Of a stretch of 64,000 nucleotides of DNA, positions 19,952-28,018 are shown piece by piece (within the stretch, counting starts at the first letter, position 1; each line of letters begins with the position of its first letter). The DNA lies in contig JAFGBR010000020.1 in the NCBI GenBank assembly GCA_016933045.1, positions 62,001 to 126,000 on the forward strand, in the 5' to 3' direction. Under the pieces are notes generated by a model. That model was not told the DNA's origin and made no database searches. It was given only the letters and a program-made list of their open reading frames with translations. This DNA is from Marinilabiliaceae bacterium. GTDB taxonomy: Bacteria > Bacteroidota > Bacteroidia > Bacteroidales > Marinilabiliaceae. Made by a program: the position numbers and the translations under genes.

Positions 19952-21019
19952 ATGTCAGTAACATACGGAAAAGATACAAAAACAGCAATTCAGGCTAAGT
20001 TTGATGCGCAAAAAATAGCTTTCGCGCCAATAATGTTTCAGGCAGCCTTGAGTTTGCGAAACTTAGGAATTCTCGAATTGATTAAGAACCGGCGAAAAGG
20101 TATTTCAATTGAAGATATTGCAAAAGAGTTGAATCTTTCTGTTTATGGTGTAAAAGTATTGCTCGAAGCCGGCTTAAGCCTCGAGATGGTAATGGTTGAA
20201 GATGATTTGTATAAAATAACTAAAACAGGGTGGTACATATTGTGCGATGAGCTAACTCGTGTAAATATGGATTTTACTCAAGATGTGAATTATTTGGGAA
20301 TGTTTACACTTGAGAATTCTATAAAAGAAGGTAAGCCTACCGGATTAAGAGAGTTTGGAAATTGGACTACTGTTTATGAAGCATTGGCTCATTTGCCTGA
20401 AAAAGTAAAAAAAAGCTGGTTTGCTTTCGACCATTTTTATTCCGATTATGCTTTCCCCGAAATATTACCTTATGTTTTTGAGAATAACCCGTCAAAAATT
20501 CTTGATGTTGGCGGTAACACAGGAAAGTTTTCTATTCAATGTGCAAAATATAATACCGATGTAAAAATAACTATTCTCGATTTACCCGGTCAGTTAGATG
20601 TTGCGTATAAAAACATAGCTGAAAATGGATTTGAAGAGCGCATAGATGGTTTTTCAATTAATCTTCTAGATCATTCGAAGCCATTTCCTAAAAACGCAGA
20701 TATTGTTTGGATGAGCCAGTTTTTAGATTGTTTTTCGCAACAAGATATCCTTCATTTGCTTAATCGATCGTGCAATGCAATAAATAACAATGGTCGTGTT
20801 TATATTTTAGAAACATATTGGGATAATCAAAAATTTGAAGCTTCAACATATAGTTTGCACGCAACATCATTGTATTTTACTAATATTGCTAACGGATGTA
20901 GTCAGATGTATCATTCCAATGATATGCTTACTTTACTAGATAAGGCTGGATTGGAGGTAGAGAAGGTAGTAAATAATATTGGTGTAAGTCATACATTGCT
21001 TATTTGTAAGAAAAAATAA
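19952..21019 (+). CDS. SAM-dependent O-methyltransferase (plant-OMT-like, with dimerisation domain)
   Basis: A 355-residue protein with an N-terminal winged-helix dimerisation part (residues about 20-100: ISIEDIAKELNLSVYGVKVLLEAG) and a C-terminal Rossmann methyltransferase. The SAM motif is ILDVGGNTGKF (DVGGNTG at residues 185-191), followed by ITILDLPGQLDVA. This layout matches small-molecule O-methyltransferases that modify phenols. A methyl group on the aryl head is a known decoration of aryl polyenes, so that is the likely role. A 93-bp gap precedes it, the largest inside the early cluster besides that after the ammonia-lyase, and its stop overlaps the next start by one base. Confidence 0.86.
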   Translation: MSVTYGKDTKTAIQAKFDAQKIAFAPIMFQAALSLRNLGILELIKNRRKGISIEDIAKELNLSVYGVKVLLEAGLSLEMVMVEDDLYKITKTGWYILCDELTRVNMDFTQDVNYLGMFTLENSIKEGKPTGLREFGNWTTVYEALAHLPEKVKKSWFAFDHFYSDYAFPEILPYVFENNPSKILDVGGNTGKFSIQCAKYNTDVKITILDLPGQLDVAYKNIAENGFEERIDGFSINLLDHSKPFPKNADIVWMSQFLDCFSQQDILHLLNRSCNAINNNGRVYILETYWDNQKFEASTYSLHATSLYFTNIANGCSQMYHSNDMLTLLDKAGLEVEKVVNNIGVSHTLLICKKK

Positions 21020-21441
21020 TGTGTATAATTAATATTCCAATTGAAGATTTAGTGCCTCAACGAAATCCATTTCTTTTTGTTGATGAAGTAATTGCATATA
21101 ACAACAACTCAATAATAACTCGTTTCGAAGTTAAAGATGACAATATTTTACTTGATAGGGGTGTGTTATTAGAAACTGCACTTGTTGAAAATATGGCTCA
21201 ATCAGCTGCGGCTTTGGAAGGATTTAATGCCAGGGTTAATGGTTGTGAGGTGAAAGTTGGATTTATTGGATCGGTAAAAAAATTTAATGTTTTTGAACAG
21301 GTTAAGCTTGGTGATGTACTTGAAACTGAAATAAAAGTAATAACCAATGCTATAGGTGTTAATGTTGTTGAGGGAGATGTAAAAGTGAATGAAAGAGTTA
21401 TTGCAAATTGTATATTGAATATATTTTTAAAGGAAGATTAG
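21019..21441 (+). CDS. Hotdog-fold 3-hydroxyacyl-ACP dehydratase-like protein (first)
   Basis: The 140-residue product fits a single hotdog fold: VPQRNPFLFVDEVIAYNNNS resembles the FabZ/FabA opening (P-x-R-x-P-F-x-F-x-D), and TALVENMAQSAAALEG matches the central helix with Glu and Gln. The FabZ-like catalytic His of the HFPxxP motif is not seen in its usual place; that stretch is DDNILLDRGVLLETALVE. In aryl-polyene systems two different dehydratases act together, and this would be the divergent partner of the one at 28565. It overlaps the methyltransferase stop by one base and ends 2 bp before the next gene. Confidence 0.78.
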   Translation: MCIINIPIEDLVPQRNPFLFVDEVIAYNNNSIITRFEVKDDNILLDRGVLLETALVENMAQSAAALEGFNARVNGCEVKVGFIGSVKKFNVFEQVKLGDVLETEIKVITNAIGVNVVEGDVKVNERVIANCILNIFLKED

Positions 21442-21443
21442 AT

Positions 21444-22091
21444 ATGAAAAATAGAGCTTTATCGATAGGGCTATTTATCTTATTTGCCGGAGTGTTATTT
21501 GCTCAAAAAAACGAAGAATTATTTTCTGATAACAATTATAAATATTATTGGTTTGGGATTGATTATTCAGGGGTTCAGCTTATAGGAGATTTTTACTCTG
21601 AATCATTTGCCGGAAAAGATCCGCATACCGAGATTAGAGATCGTTATTTTATAGCATGGAATAATTTAATTAAAGCCGAACGGAAAAAATATAGTATTGA
21701 ACGATTGGTGAATAAGGCTTCAGTTATTTACGATACTGATGTTGTTGATTCGATAAACAAAAATGTTTTGGTTTCAAACCTGAGTGATGAATCGAAATTG
21801 ATAATGCTTAAAGAAGATTTAGCAGCTAAAATTAAGTCATATAACTTTAAGCAATCCGATGGAATTGGAGTAATTATATTTGCAGATGTACTTAATAAAA
21901 CTGAATTAAAAGCAATTTACGAGCTTGTTTATTTTAATATAAAAAATAGAGAACTGCTTTATTTTAAGCAGTACGAATACAAACCAATGGGGTTTGGTAT
22001 TAGAAATTACTGGGCTGGTTCATTTTATCCAATATTTCGTGACTTTCCAAAGTATGAGTTTGAGAATAAACGGAGATTAAATAGTAAATAA
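21444..22091 (+). CDS. Secreted protein of unknown function in the pigment cluster
   Basis: A 215-residue product, started at ATG 21444 because it gives a clean signal peptide (MKNRALSIGLFILFAGVLFAQ); the frame also extends 12 codons upstream into the hotdog gene. The mature part is mixed alpha/beta, rich in Tyr, Lys and Asn (NNYKYYWFGIDYSGVQLIGD, YFIAWNNLIKAERKKYSIE). I recognise no family and no catalytic motif. Its place 2 bp after the dehydratase and 19 bp before the thioesterase, with the same base composition, argues it is part of the cluster. A periplasmic role in export or anchoring of the pigment is a guess. Confidence 0.7.
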   Translation: MKNRALSIGLFILFAGVLFAQKNEELFSDNNYKYYWFGIDYSGVQLIGDFYSESFAGKDPHTEIRDRYFIAWNNLIKAERKKYSIERLVNKASVIYDTDVVDSINKNVLVSNLSDESKLIMLKEDLAAKIKSYNFKQSDGIGVIIFADVLNKTELKAIYELVYFNIKNRELLYFKQYEYKPMGFGIRNYWAGSFYPIFRDFPKYEFENKRRLNSK

Positions 22092-22110
22092 ATAGTATAT
22101 ATTATTAATA

Positions 22111-22527
22111 GTGAAAGATTTAATTAATATAACATATTCCAAAGTTCGCTTTAGTGAGGTTGATTCAATGAAAATTGTTTGGCATGGTAATTATGTGAAA
22201 TATCTTGAGGATGGAAGGGAATCATTTGGGACAGAATATAATTTAGGTTATTACGATGTTTATGACAAAGGATTTGCAGTCCCTTTGGTTAAAGTTGAGC
22301 TAGATTATAAACAGCAGGTAAAATATGGCGATGAACTTGAAATTAAAACCATTTTTAAAAGCGTAGATGCTGCAAAAATATGTTTCGATTACGAATTGCG
22401 TCGCATGTCGGATAAAGTGCTGGTTGCTAAGGCTAAAACAATACAGGTTTTTTTGAATAAGGAGGGTGAGTTGCAATTAACAAATCCACCTTTTTTTATC
22501 GAGTGGAAAAAGAAAAACGGATTGTAA
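22111..22527 (+). CDS. Acyl-CoA/ACP thioesterase, 4-hydroxybenzoyl-CoA (YbgC) type
   Basis: The 138-residue hotdog thioesterase opens with ITYSKVRFSEVDSMKIVWHGNYVKYLEDGRE, the signature of this family, with Asp18 as the catalytic acid. It should hydrolyse or edit acyl chains on the ACP or CoA. The reading frame starts with GTG at 22111; the first in-frame ATG (22168) lies inside the catalytic motif and would remove the active Asp, so GTG must be the start. The stop abuts the next ATG (22528) with no gap. Thioesterases of this type are regular members of aryl-polyene clusters. Confidence 0.88.
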   Translation: MKDLINITYSKVRFSEVDSMKIVWHGNYVKYLEDGRESFGTEYNLGYYDVYDKGFAVPLVKVELDYKQQVKYGDELEIKTIFKSVDAAKICFDYELRRMSDKVLVAKAKTIQVFLNKEGELQLTNPPFFIEWKKKNGL

Positions 22528-23643
22528 ATGATTGTTGTAGGTTCTCATAATATTATCTCATCATTAGGTTTTGGATCTGATGCAAATCTAAAAAATGTTA
22601 TATCGGGGGTAACCGGAATAAAACAACATTTAAACCATAGTTTGTCTGATTCTCCAGTTCAGGCATCTATAATTGATGATTCCGAAATTAATAGTGCTTG
22701 TGAAAAATTAAATGGCTTGGATGGTTTTTCGAAGTTGGAAAAATTGGTGATATTATCGGTTAATGAAATAATTAAAGACATTGATGTTTCAAGTCCCCAA
22801 ACTGGATTGTTGTTAAGTACAACAAAAGGAAATATAGAATATTTATCAAAAAACAGTAGTGACGAAGGAGCCCGTTTAGATTTTATGGCTCAAAAAATTG
22901 CACGTTATTTTGGTTTTGTATCAACACCTCATGTTATTTCAAATGCCTGTATTTCGGGTGTAGCCGCGTTTGTTGTTGCAAAACGATTAATTGATGCAGG
23001 TTTTTATGAAAGTATTGTGATTGTAGGTGCCGATGTACTTTCGAAGTTTATCGTGTCGGGGTTTCAATCGTTTCAGTCGTTAAGTACTGAGCCTTGTAAG
23101 CCATTTGATATAAACCGGAATGGGTTATCGCTTGGCGAAGCAGTTGCAAGTGTGGTATTGCATAAGGTAATATCTGCAAAGCCCGGTGATGTTGAAATTG
23201 TATCTGGTGCTATTCAAAATGATGCCAATCATATTTCAGGCCCATCGCGAACCGGAGAAGGGTTATATAGAGCAATAAAAAATACATTGCTAAATCAGAA
23301 TAAACCCGATTTTATTTGTGCACACGGAACTGCAACTCTTTATAACGATGATATGGAATCACAGGCTATTGAAAGAGCCGGGTTGTCGGAAGTGCCTGTT
23401 TTTGGTTTGAAGGGTAATTATGGACATACTCTTGGAGCAGCCGGTGTTTTGGAAACAATTATTTCTGTTCAATTACTTCGCAAAAACTTAATTTTGGGTA
23501 CGAAAGGACTTGATAAACTGGGTGTTGTTGCTTCAATAAAGGTGGGAAAAGAAAATCGAAGCACCCCGTTAACAGGGGTGTTAAAACTGATGTCGGGCTT
23601 TGGTGGCTGTAATGCCGCTGTTTATCTTAAAAAATATGAATAG
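22528..23643 (+). CDS. Beta-ketoacyl synthase, intact triad (second)
   Basis: The 371-residue ketosynthase has Cys141 (SNACISGVAAF), His266 (CAHGTAT) and His300 (NYGHTLGAAG), so the triad is complete although the nucleophile context ACISG is unusual. It is shorter than the neighbouring ketosynthases and its N-terminus is condensed (no full GMG start; it reads VGSHNIISSLGFG). The last bases overlap the next gene by 8 bp, which points to translational coupling with the half-length ketosynthase-like protein. It may act in starter priming or in a specific elongation step; not decidable here. Confidence 0.85.
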   Translation: MIVVGSHNIISSLGFGSDANLKNVISGVTGIKQHLNHSLSDSPVQASIIDDSEINSACEKLNGLDGFSKLEKLVILSVNEIIKDIDVSSPQTGLLLSTTKGNIEYLSKNSSDEGARLDFMAQKIARYFGFVSTPHVISNACISGVAAFVVAKRLIDAGFYESIVIVGADVLSKFIVSGFQSFQSLSTEPCKPFDINRNGLSLGEAVASVVLHKVISAKPGDVEIVSGAIQNDANHISGPSRTGEGLYRAIKNTLLNQNKPDFICAHGTATLYNDDMESQAIERAGLSEVPVFGLKGNYGHTLGAAGVLETIISVQLLRKNLILGTKGLDKLGVVASIKVGKENRSTPLTGVLKLMSGFGGCNAAVYLKKYE

Positions 23644-24190
23644 CGTTGCAATAGTGAAAGAGGTAATAATAAGTAATGGGATAGTACTTATTAATAATCA
23701 GGAATTTTTCAGTGATGATTCAGTTGAAGAAGATTCTTTTTTGAAATTGTTATACAAAAAACTCGAATTAAAATACAGTAAGTTTTATAAGATGGATGTT
23801 CTTTCAAAATTAGGATTTCTATCGGTCGAGTTGTTACTTAATGGCGAACGCATCAAAACAGAATCGGGTGAAACAGCAATTGTATTTGCTAATCGATCAT
23901 CGTCATTATATACCGATATTGAATATCAGAAATCTATTGACGAAATTCCCAGTCCATCGGTTTTTGTTTATACTTTGCCAAATATCGTTATTGGTGAAAT
24001 ATGTATTCGGCATAAGTTTTATGGAGAGAATATGTTTTTTGTACAAGAAAAATATGATAAAAAATTTTTAATAAATTACGTTTCAACTTTATTTCGAACA
24101 ACAGAAACAAAAAATGCTATTGTTGGCTGGTTAGAGGTTGATGTAGATGGGAATTATAATGCCGAAATAATGTTATGTAAAAAAATATAA
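23636..24190 (+). CDS. Half-length ketosynthase-like protein, probably not catalytic
   Basis: A 184-residue product from ATG 23636 (MNSVAIVKEVI), overlapping the previous ketosynthase by 8 bp. The stretch ETAIVFANRSSSLYTDIEYQ and PSPSVFVYTLPNIVIGEICIRHK resembles the N-terminal half of ketosynthases up to the nucleophile region, but where the Cys block should be it reads FFVQEKYDKKFL, with no Cys, and the chain ends without the two-histidine half. It is likely a structural or chain-length partner, or a remnant kept by coupling. Similar short ketosynthase-like genes are, as I recall, found in flexirubin clusters; a homology search should confirm this. Confidence 0.7.
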   Translation: MNSVAIVKEVIISNGIVLINNQEFFSDDSVEEDSFLKLLYKKLELKYSKFYKMDVLSKLGFLSVELLLNGERIKTESGETAIVFANRSSSLYTDIEYQKSIDEIPSPSVFVYTLPNIVIGEICIRHKFYGENMFFVQEKYDKKFLINYVSTLFRTTETKNAIVGWLEVDVDGNYNAEIMLCKKI

Positions 24191-24195
24191 ATATT

Positions 24196-24450
24196 ATGAG
24201 TGAATTAAAAGAGGCTTTAAAAGAACAGATTATTCAACAGCTTAATCTTGAGGATTTTGAACCAGGAGATATTAAGGATAATGATTTGTTATTTGGGAAT
24301 GAAGGATTAGCATTGGATTCGATTGATGCATTAGAAATAATTGTATTGCTCGAAAAAGAATATGGAATAAAAATATCTGATCCTAAACAGGGTAAGGAGA
24401 TTATGACTTCAATACAAACACTTGCCGATTTTATAGAAAGCAATAAATAA
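24196..24450 (+). CDS. Acyl carrier protein (second of two)
   Basis: An 84-residue ACP with the phosphopantetheine site LALDSIDALE; Ser42 carries the arm. KEALKEQIIQQLNLEDFEPGDI and IVLLEKEYGIKISD complete the four-helix fold. It is more divergent than the first ACP (DSIDALE against ESLDFVD), which suggests the two have separate tasks, for example starter loading and elongation. It begins 5 bp after the half-length ketosynthase gene and is followed after 7 bp by the full ketosynthase at 24458, its likely partner. Confidence 0.92.
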   Translation: MSELKEALKEQIIQQLNLEDFEPGDIKDNDLLFGNEGLALDSIDALEIIVLLEKEYGIKISDPKQGKEIMTSIQTLADFIESNK

Positions 24451-24457
24451 ACCGGTT

Positions 24458-25642
24458 ATGAACCAGAGTGTTGTTGTTACCGGTATTGGTGTTGTAAGTT
24501 CAATAGGATTAGATGCGCAGTTGTGTTTTAAATCTTTGTTGGTAAAACAATCAGGTATAGCTCCAATTCGATATTTAGAAACCGTTCATAAGAATGAATT
24601 TATTCTTGGTGAAGTAAAATTATCCAATAAAGAAATGGAATCTTATTTGGGTATTTCGTTTGCCAATAACAACAAATATAGCAGAACAACACTACTGGCA
24701 ATAATAGCAGCCAGGGAAGCTTACGAAATGGCAGTAAATGCTAATGGTCAAAAGAATCGCGTAGGTATAGTATCATCAACAACGGTTGGTGGAATGGATA
24801 TTACCGAGCGATGTTTTTTAAATGAAACTGATGATTATTCTTTTTTGCTAACTCATCCTTGTGGCGACTCAACGAAACAGGTTGCCGATTATTTGAGCGT
24901 TAATACTTATTATACTACATTAAATACTGCTTGTTCATCTGGCACTAATGCGCTAATACATGGTGCACGATTAATTAAACATGGTCTATTGGATAGAGTT
25001 ATTGTGGGTGGAGTAGATGCTCTTACAATGTTTACATTAAATGGTTTTAATTCTCTCATGATTCTTGATAAAGAACCGTGTAAGCCCTTTGATTTGAATC
25101 GCAATGGCCTTAATCTGGCAGAGGGGGCTGGTTATTTGGTTTTAGAACGAAAATCGGAAGTAAGCAGTTTTTTATGTCATCTAGCAGGATATGAAAATGC
25201 TAATGATGCATATCATCAAACAGCTTCGTCACCGTCTGGCGATGGTGCATTTATGTCGATGATGGGTGCATTAAACATGGCAAAGCTGAATCCCGACGAT
25301 GTCGATTATATTAATGTTCATGGAACAGGTACTATTAATAATGATCTATCTGAAGGAACAGCCATGATACGATTATTTGGAAAAGATAAGGTGCCTGTGT
25401 TTTCATCTACTAAGTCATATACAGGGCATACATTGGCCGCTTCAGCAGGTATTGAAGCGGTGTTCTCTGTTATGGCTATTACCGAAGATGTAGTTTATCC
25501 CAATCTGAACTTTAATAAACCCATTGAGGAGCTTGGGTTGATTCCAAATTGTGAAGTTTTGAGGGGTAAAAGAATAAAAAATGTAATGTCGAATTCATTT
25601 GGTTTTGGAGGTAATAACTCAACTGTAATTTTTTCAAAATAA
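24458..25642 (+). CDS. Beta-ketoacyl-ACP synthase, intact triad (third)
   Basis: A 394-residue ketosynthase with Cys159 (NTACSSGTNAL), His288 (INVHGTGT) and His324 (SYTGHTLAASAG). The opening MNQSVVVTGIGVVSSIG and the closing SNSFGFGGNNSTVIFS are canonical KAS I/II sequence. It is followed one base later by the Cys-less ketosynthase-like gene, exactly the arrangement of a KS/chain-length-factor heterodimer in type II polyketide and aryl-polyene synthases, so it is the best candidate for the main elongating subunit. Confidence 0.93.
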   Translation: MNQSVVVTGIGVVSSIGLDAQLCFKSLLVKQSGIAPIRYLETVHKNEFILGEVKLSNKEMESYLGISFANNNKYSRTTLLAIIAAREAYEMAVNANGQKNRVGIVSSTTVGGMDITERCFLNETDDYSFLLTHPCGDSTKQVADYLSVNTYYTTLNTACSSGTNALIHGARLIKHGLLDRVIVGGVDALTMFTLNGFNSLMILDKEPCKPFDLNRNGLNLAEGAGYLVLERKSEVSSFLCHLAGYENANDAYHQTASSPSGDGAFMSMMGALNMAKLNPDDVDYINVHGTGTINNDLSEGTAMIRLFGKDKVPVFSSTKSYTGHTLAASAGIEAVFSVMAITEDVVYPNLNFNKPIEELGLIPNCEVLRGKRIKNVMSNSFGFGGNNSTVIFSK

Positions 25643-25643
25643 T

Positions 25644-26627
25644 ATGAATTTATATATTAGGTCGGCAGAATGTATCTGTGCTCAGCCCACATTTGGCAAT
25701 AAATTGCCAAATGAGTTAAGAGAAAATAATGATGATTTTTATAGTTGCATTCAGCCCGATTATAAGAAATATATTAGTTCAAATATACTTCGACGAATGA
25801 GTCCGATAATTCGGAATGGAGTAACATGTAGTTTGTCGGCTCTTACACAGGCTGAGATAAATATTCCCGATGCCATTATTATTGGAACGGCCTTGGGATG
25901 TATAAAAGACACAACCAGCTTTTTAAGCCAGTTAATTAATGATAAAGAGGAATTACCTAACCCAACAAGTTTTATTCAGTCAACTCATAATACAATAGCC
26001 GGACAGTTGGCTGTGCTGCTTTCGTGTAAAAGTTATAATTTTACCTTTTCGCAAATGCATAATTCTTTCGAGTGTGCATTGTTGGATGCAACACTTCTTT
26101 TAAAAGAAATGAAAGGGAAAAACGTTTTGGTTGGTGGTGTTGATGAGCTTATCCCTGTGGTTTTTAATATGATAAAGAATTATGATTGCTATAGTAATTC
26201 TAAATTGGGAGAGGGAGCCGGTTTTTTTGTTTTGAGTACCGAAAAAAGTGCTGTATGTTTAGATGGTGTTAAAATTATTAATAATTGTGAGGTTGATTTT
26301 GATAAAGAATTAAACCATTTTTCTTTGTCAAAAAATGATATTGATATGGTTATTGGAGGCAACACTTCTGATGCAGACAATTCATATAATAGTTTTAGTA
26401 ATTATTTTGAAAATATTCCGTATGTATGGTACAAGCCTTTTGTTGGTGAATTTGGAACTGTATCGTCAATTGCTTTGTGGATTGGGGTAAAAGCAATTGA
26501 GGAGCAGTCGGTGCCATTGTGTTGGTTTCGAAATGGCATAATGCCAACATCAATAAGGCGAATATTAATTTATAATAAAAAGGGTACGGAACAAAGTATA
26601 ATGTTAATATCCCGAAAAAAATTATGA
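25644..26627 (+). CDS. Chain-length-factor-like ketosynthase partner, active Cys missing
   Basis: The 327-residue protein is recognisably a ketosynthase (IIIGTALGCIKDT, NPTSFIQSTHNTIAGQLAVLLSC, GEGAGFFVLS), but aligned to its neighbour the nucleophile position is His in SQMHNSFECALLDA instead of Cys, and the HGTGT histidine block is replaced by GGNTSDADN. Such catalytically dead KS partners act as chain-length factors in heterodimers with an active KS. It overlaps the next gene by four bases and follows the active KS by one base, which supports a KS/CLF pair. Confidence 0.85.
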   Translation: MNLYIRSAECICAQPTFGNKLPNELRENNDDFYSCIQPDYKKYISSNILRRMSPIIRNGVTCSLSALTQAEINIPDAIIIGTALGCIKDTTSFLSQLINDKEELPNPTSFIQSTHNTIAGQLAVLLSCKSYNFTFSQMHNSFECALLDATLLLKEMKGKNVLVGGVDELIPVVFNMIKNYDCYSNSKLGEGAGFFVLSTEKSAVCLDGVKIINNCEVDFDKELNHFSLSKNDIDMVIGGNTSDADNSYNSFSNYFENIPYVWYKPFVGEFGTVSSIALWIGVKAIEEQSVPLCWFRNGIMPTSIRRILIYNKKGTEQSIMLISRKKL

Positions 26628-27361
26628 AGTTTTATATTGTAACAGTAGTTTTTATTGTTCTCATATTTTTGGGGTTGATGCTTGGATCGGATAATAATGC
26701 TAAGCTGATTGCAGTAATTGGCATTCTGGTTGTTTATATAATTATTGTTGTAATTGGAGTAAGTAATATAGGCTTTAACTTATTCATTAATTCAACATTG
26801 ACTATTAAAACCACTAACAACGAAATTGCCATAACATTTGATGATGGACCAAATGAGGAATTAACTCCTCGTGTTTTAGATATATTAGCAAGTTATAATG
26901 CTAAGGCTACTTTTTTTTGTATTGGTAATAAAGCTGAAAAAAATGCGTCTTTGTTAAAACGTATTCAATCAGAGGGGCATAAAATAGGAAATCATACCTT
27001 TGAACATTCTGTTTGGTTTCCTTTTTGGTCGGTTAATCGTATTAAAGAGTCAATAATAAAAACAGATAATGTGTTTGAGAATGCTAAAATTGAAAATACC
27101 GGGTTGTTTCGCCCTCCTTTTGGGATTACCAATAATTTAATAAGCGTAGCAGTACGTTCATTAAATAAACAAAGTGTTGGTTGGAGTATTCGAACAAAAG
27201 ATACCGTTCGCACCTCGTTAAAAGTTCTTAATATTGTAGATAAGAAACTTAAAGCAGGTTCAATTGTTTTGTTGCACGATACTAATGAGAATATATGTGA
27301 AGAGTTGGAACAAATATTGATACTTTGTCAGCAAAAAAAATTAAAACCTGTAACTCTATAA
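26624..27361 (+). CDS. Polysaccharide deacetylase family (NodB-type) membrane protein
   Basis: A 245-residue protein with one or two N-terminal membrane helices (about residues 3-20 and 28-48) and a NodB domain. TFDDGP gives the catalytic/metal Asp73-Asp74 pair, and HTFEHS gives metal ligands His124 and His128; FRPPFG follows. All metal-dependent de-N-acetylase residues are present, so activity is likely. Substrate is unknown; a sugar carried by the glycosyltransferase in the cluster could be deacetylated on the periplasmic side. It overlaps the upstream gene by four bases and is followed by a LolA-like gene after 3 bp. Confidence 0.85.
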   Translation: MKFYIVTVVFIVLIFLGLMLGSDNNAKLIAVIGILVVYIIIVVIGVSNIGFNLFINSTLTIKTTNNEIAITFDDGPNEELTPRVLDILASYNAKATFFCIGNKAEKNASLLKRIQSEGHKIGNHTFEHSVWFPFWSVNRIKESIIKTDNVFENAKIENTGLFRPPFGITNNLISVAVRSLNKQSVGWSIRTKDTVRTSLKVLNIVDKKLKAGSIVLLHDTNENICEELEQILILCQQKKLKPVTL

Positions 27362-27364
27362 GGT

Positions 27365-28018
27365 ATGAATCAGAATAAAAAAGATAGAATAGTATTATTG
27401 TTGTTAATGGCTTTTTTTTACTTGCTTAATGAGGTGTATATAATAAGTCAGGATAAAAAGATAGTTAGTATAACAGATTTGCAAAAAGAGATGTTGGATA
27501 AAACATCGGGGGTAGAAAATGTTAGTTGCAGTTTCGAACAGTATAAACATCTAAAATTTCTCGATGAGGTTGTACAATCAAAAGGAAAATTGGTGTTTGA
27601 TAAGCAAAACAGACTTCGGTGGGAGTATTTACATCCATTTGAATACCTGATTGTTATAAATGAAAATAAGTTTTATATTAAAACCGAAGGAAGAATAAGC
27701 AAGTATGATGTTGAATCGAATAAAATGTTTTCTCAGATATGTGATTTAATTATTAGCTCGGTGAATGGTTCTATATTTACCGATAGTAGGTTTAAAGTTC
27801 AAGCCTATGTTAACAATGGGCAGTATGAACTAAATATGGAGCCAACAATAAAAGAGATGAGAGAGGTAATTAAACACATTAAGCTGTTAATTAATAAAGC
27901 TGATTTTTCTGTTGATAAGGTTGTGATGTATGAAAATGGAGATGATTATACTGAAATTATTTTCTCAAATAAAAAGTTCAATGCCACGATACCAGAAACT
28001 ACTTTTTCTTGCAATTAG
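27365..28018 (+). CDS. LolA-like periplasmic lipid/lipoprotein carrier
   Basis: The 217-residue product has an N-terminal hydrophobic segment (about residues 9-28, VLLLLMAFFYLLNEVYII) and a LolA-type beta-shell: VENVSCSFEQYKHLKFLDEVVQSKGKLVFD, then LRWEYLHPFEYLIVINENKFYI. LolA proteins shuttle hydrophobic cargo through the periplasm. Aryl-polyene clusters regularly contain such a carrier, presumably to move the pigment conjugate to the outer membrane. It works beside the MMPL exporter gene downstream. The next gene begins inside its 3' end (38-bp overlap). Confidence 0.82.
   Translation: MNQNKKDRIVLLLLMAFFYLLNEVYIISQDKKIVSITDLQKEMLDKTSGVENVSCSFEQYKHLKFLDEVVQSKGKLVFDKQNRLRWEYLHPFEYLIVINENKFYIKTEGRISKYDVESNKMFSQICDLIISSVNGSIFTDSRFKVQAYVNNGQYELNMEPTIKEMREVIKHIKLLINKADFSVDKVVMYENGDDYTEIIFSNKKFNATIPETTFSCN

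Noticed and set aside
23600-23635. Longer start of the half-ketosynthase at 23600
   Set aside because: It lies deep in the upstream ketosynthase, and the ATG at 23636 gives the usual short coupling overlap.
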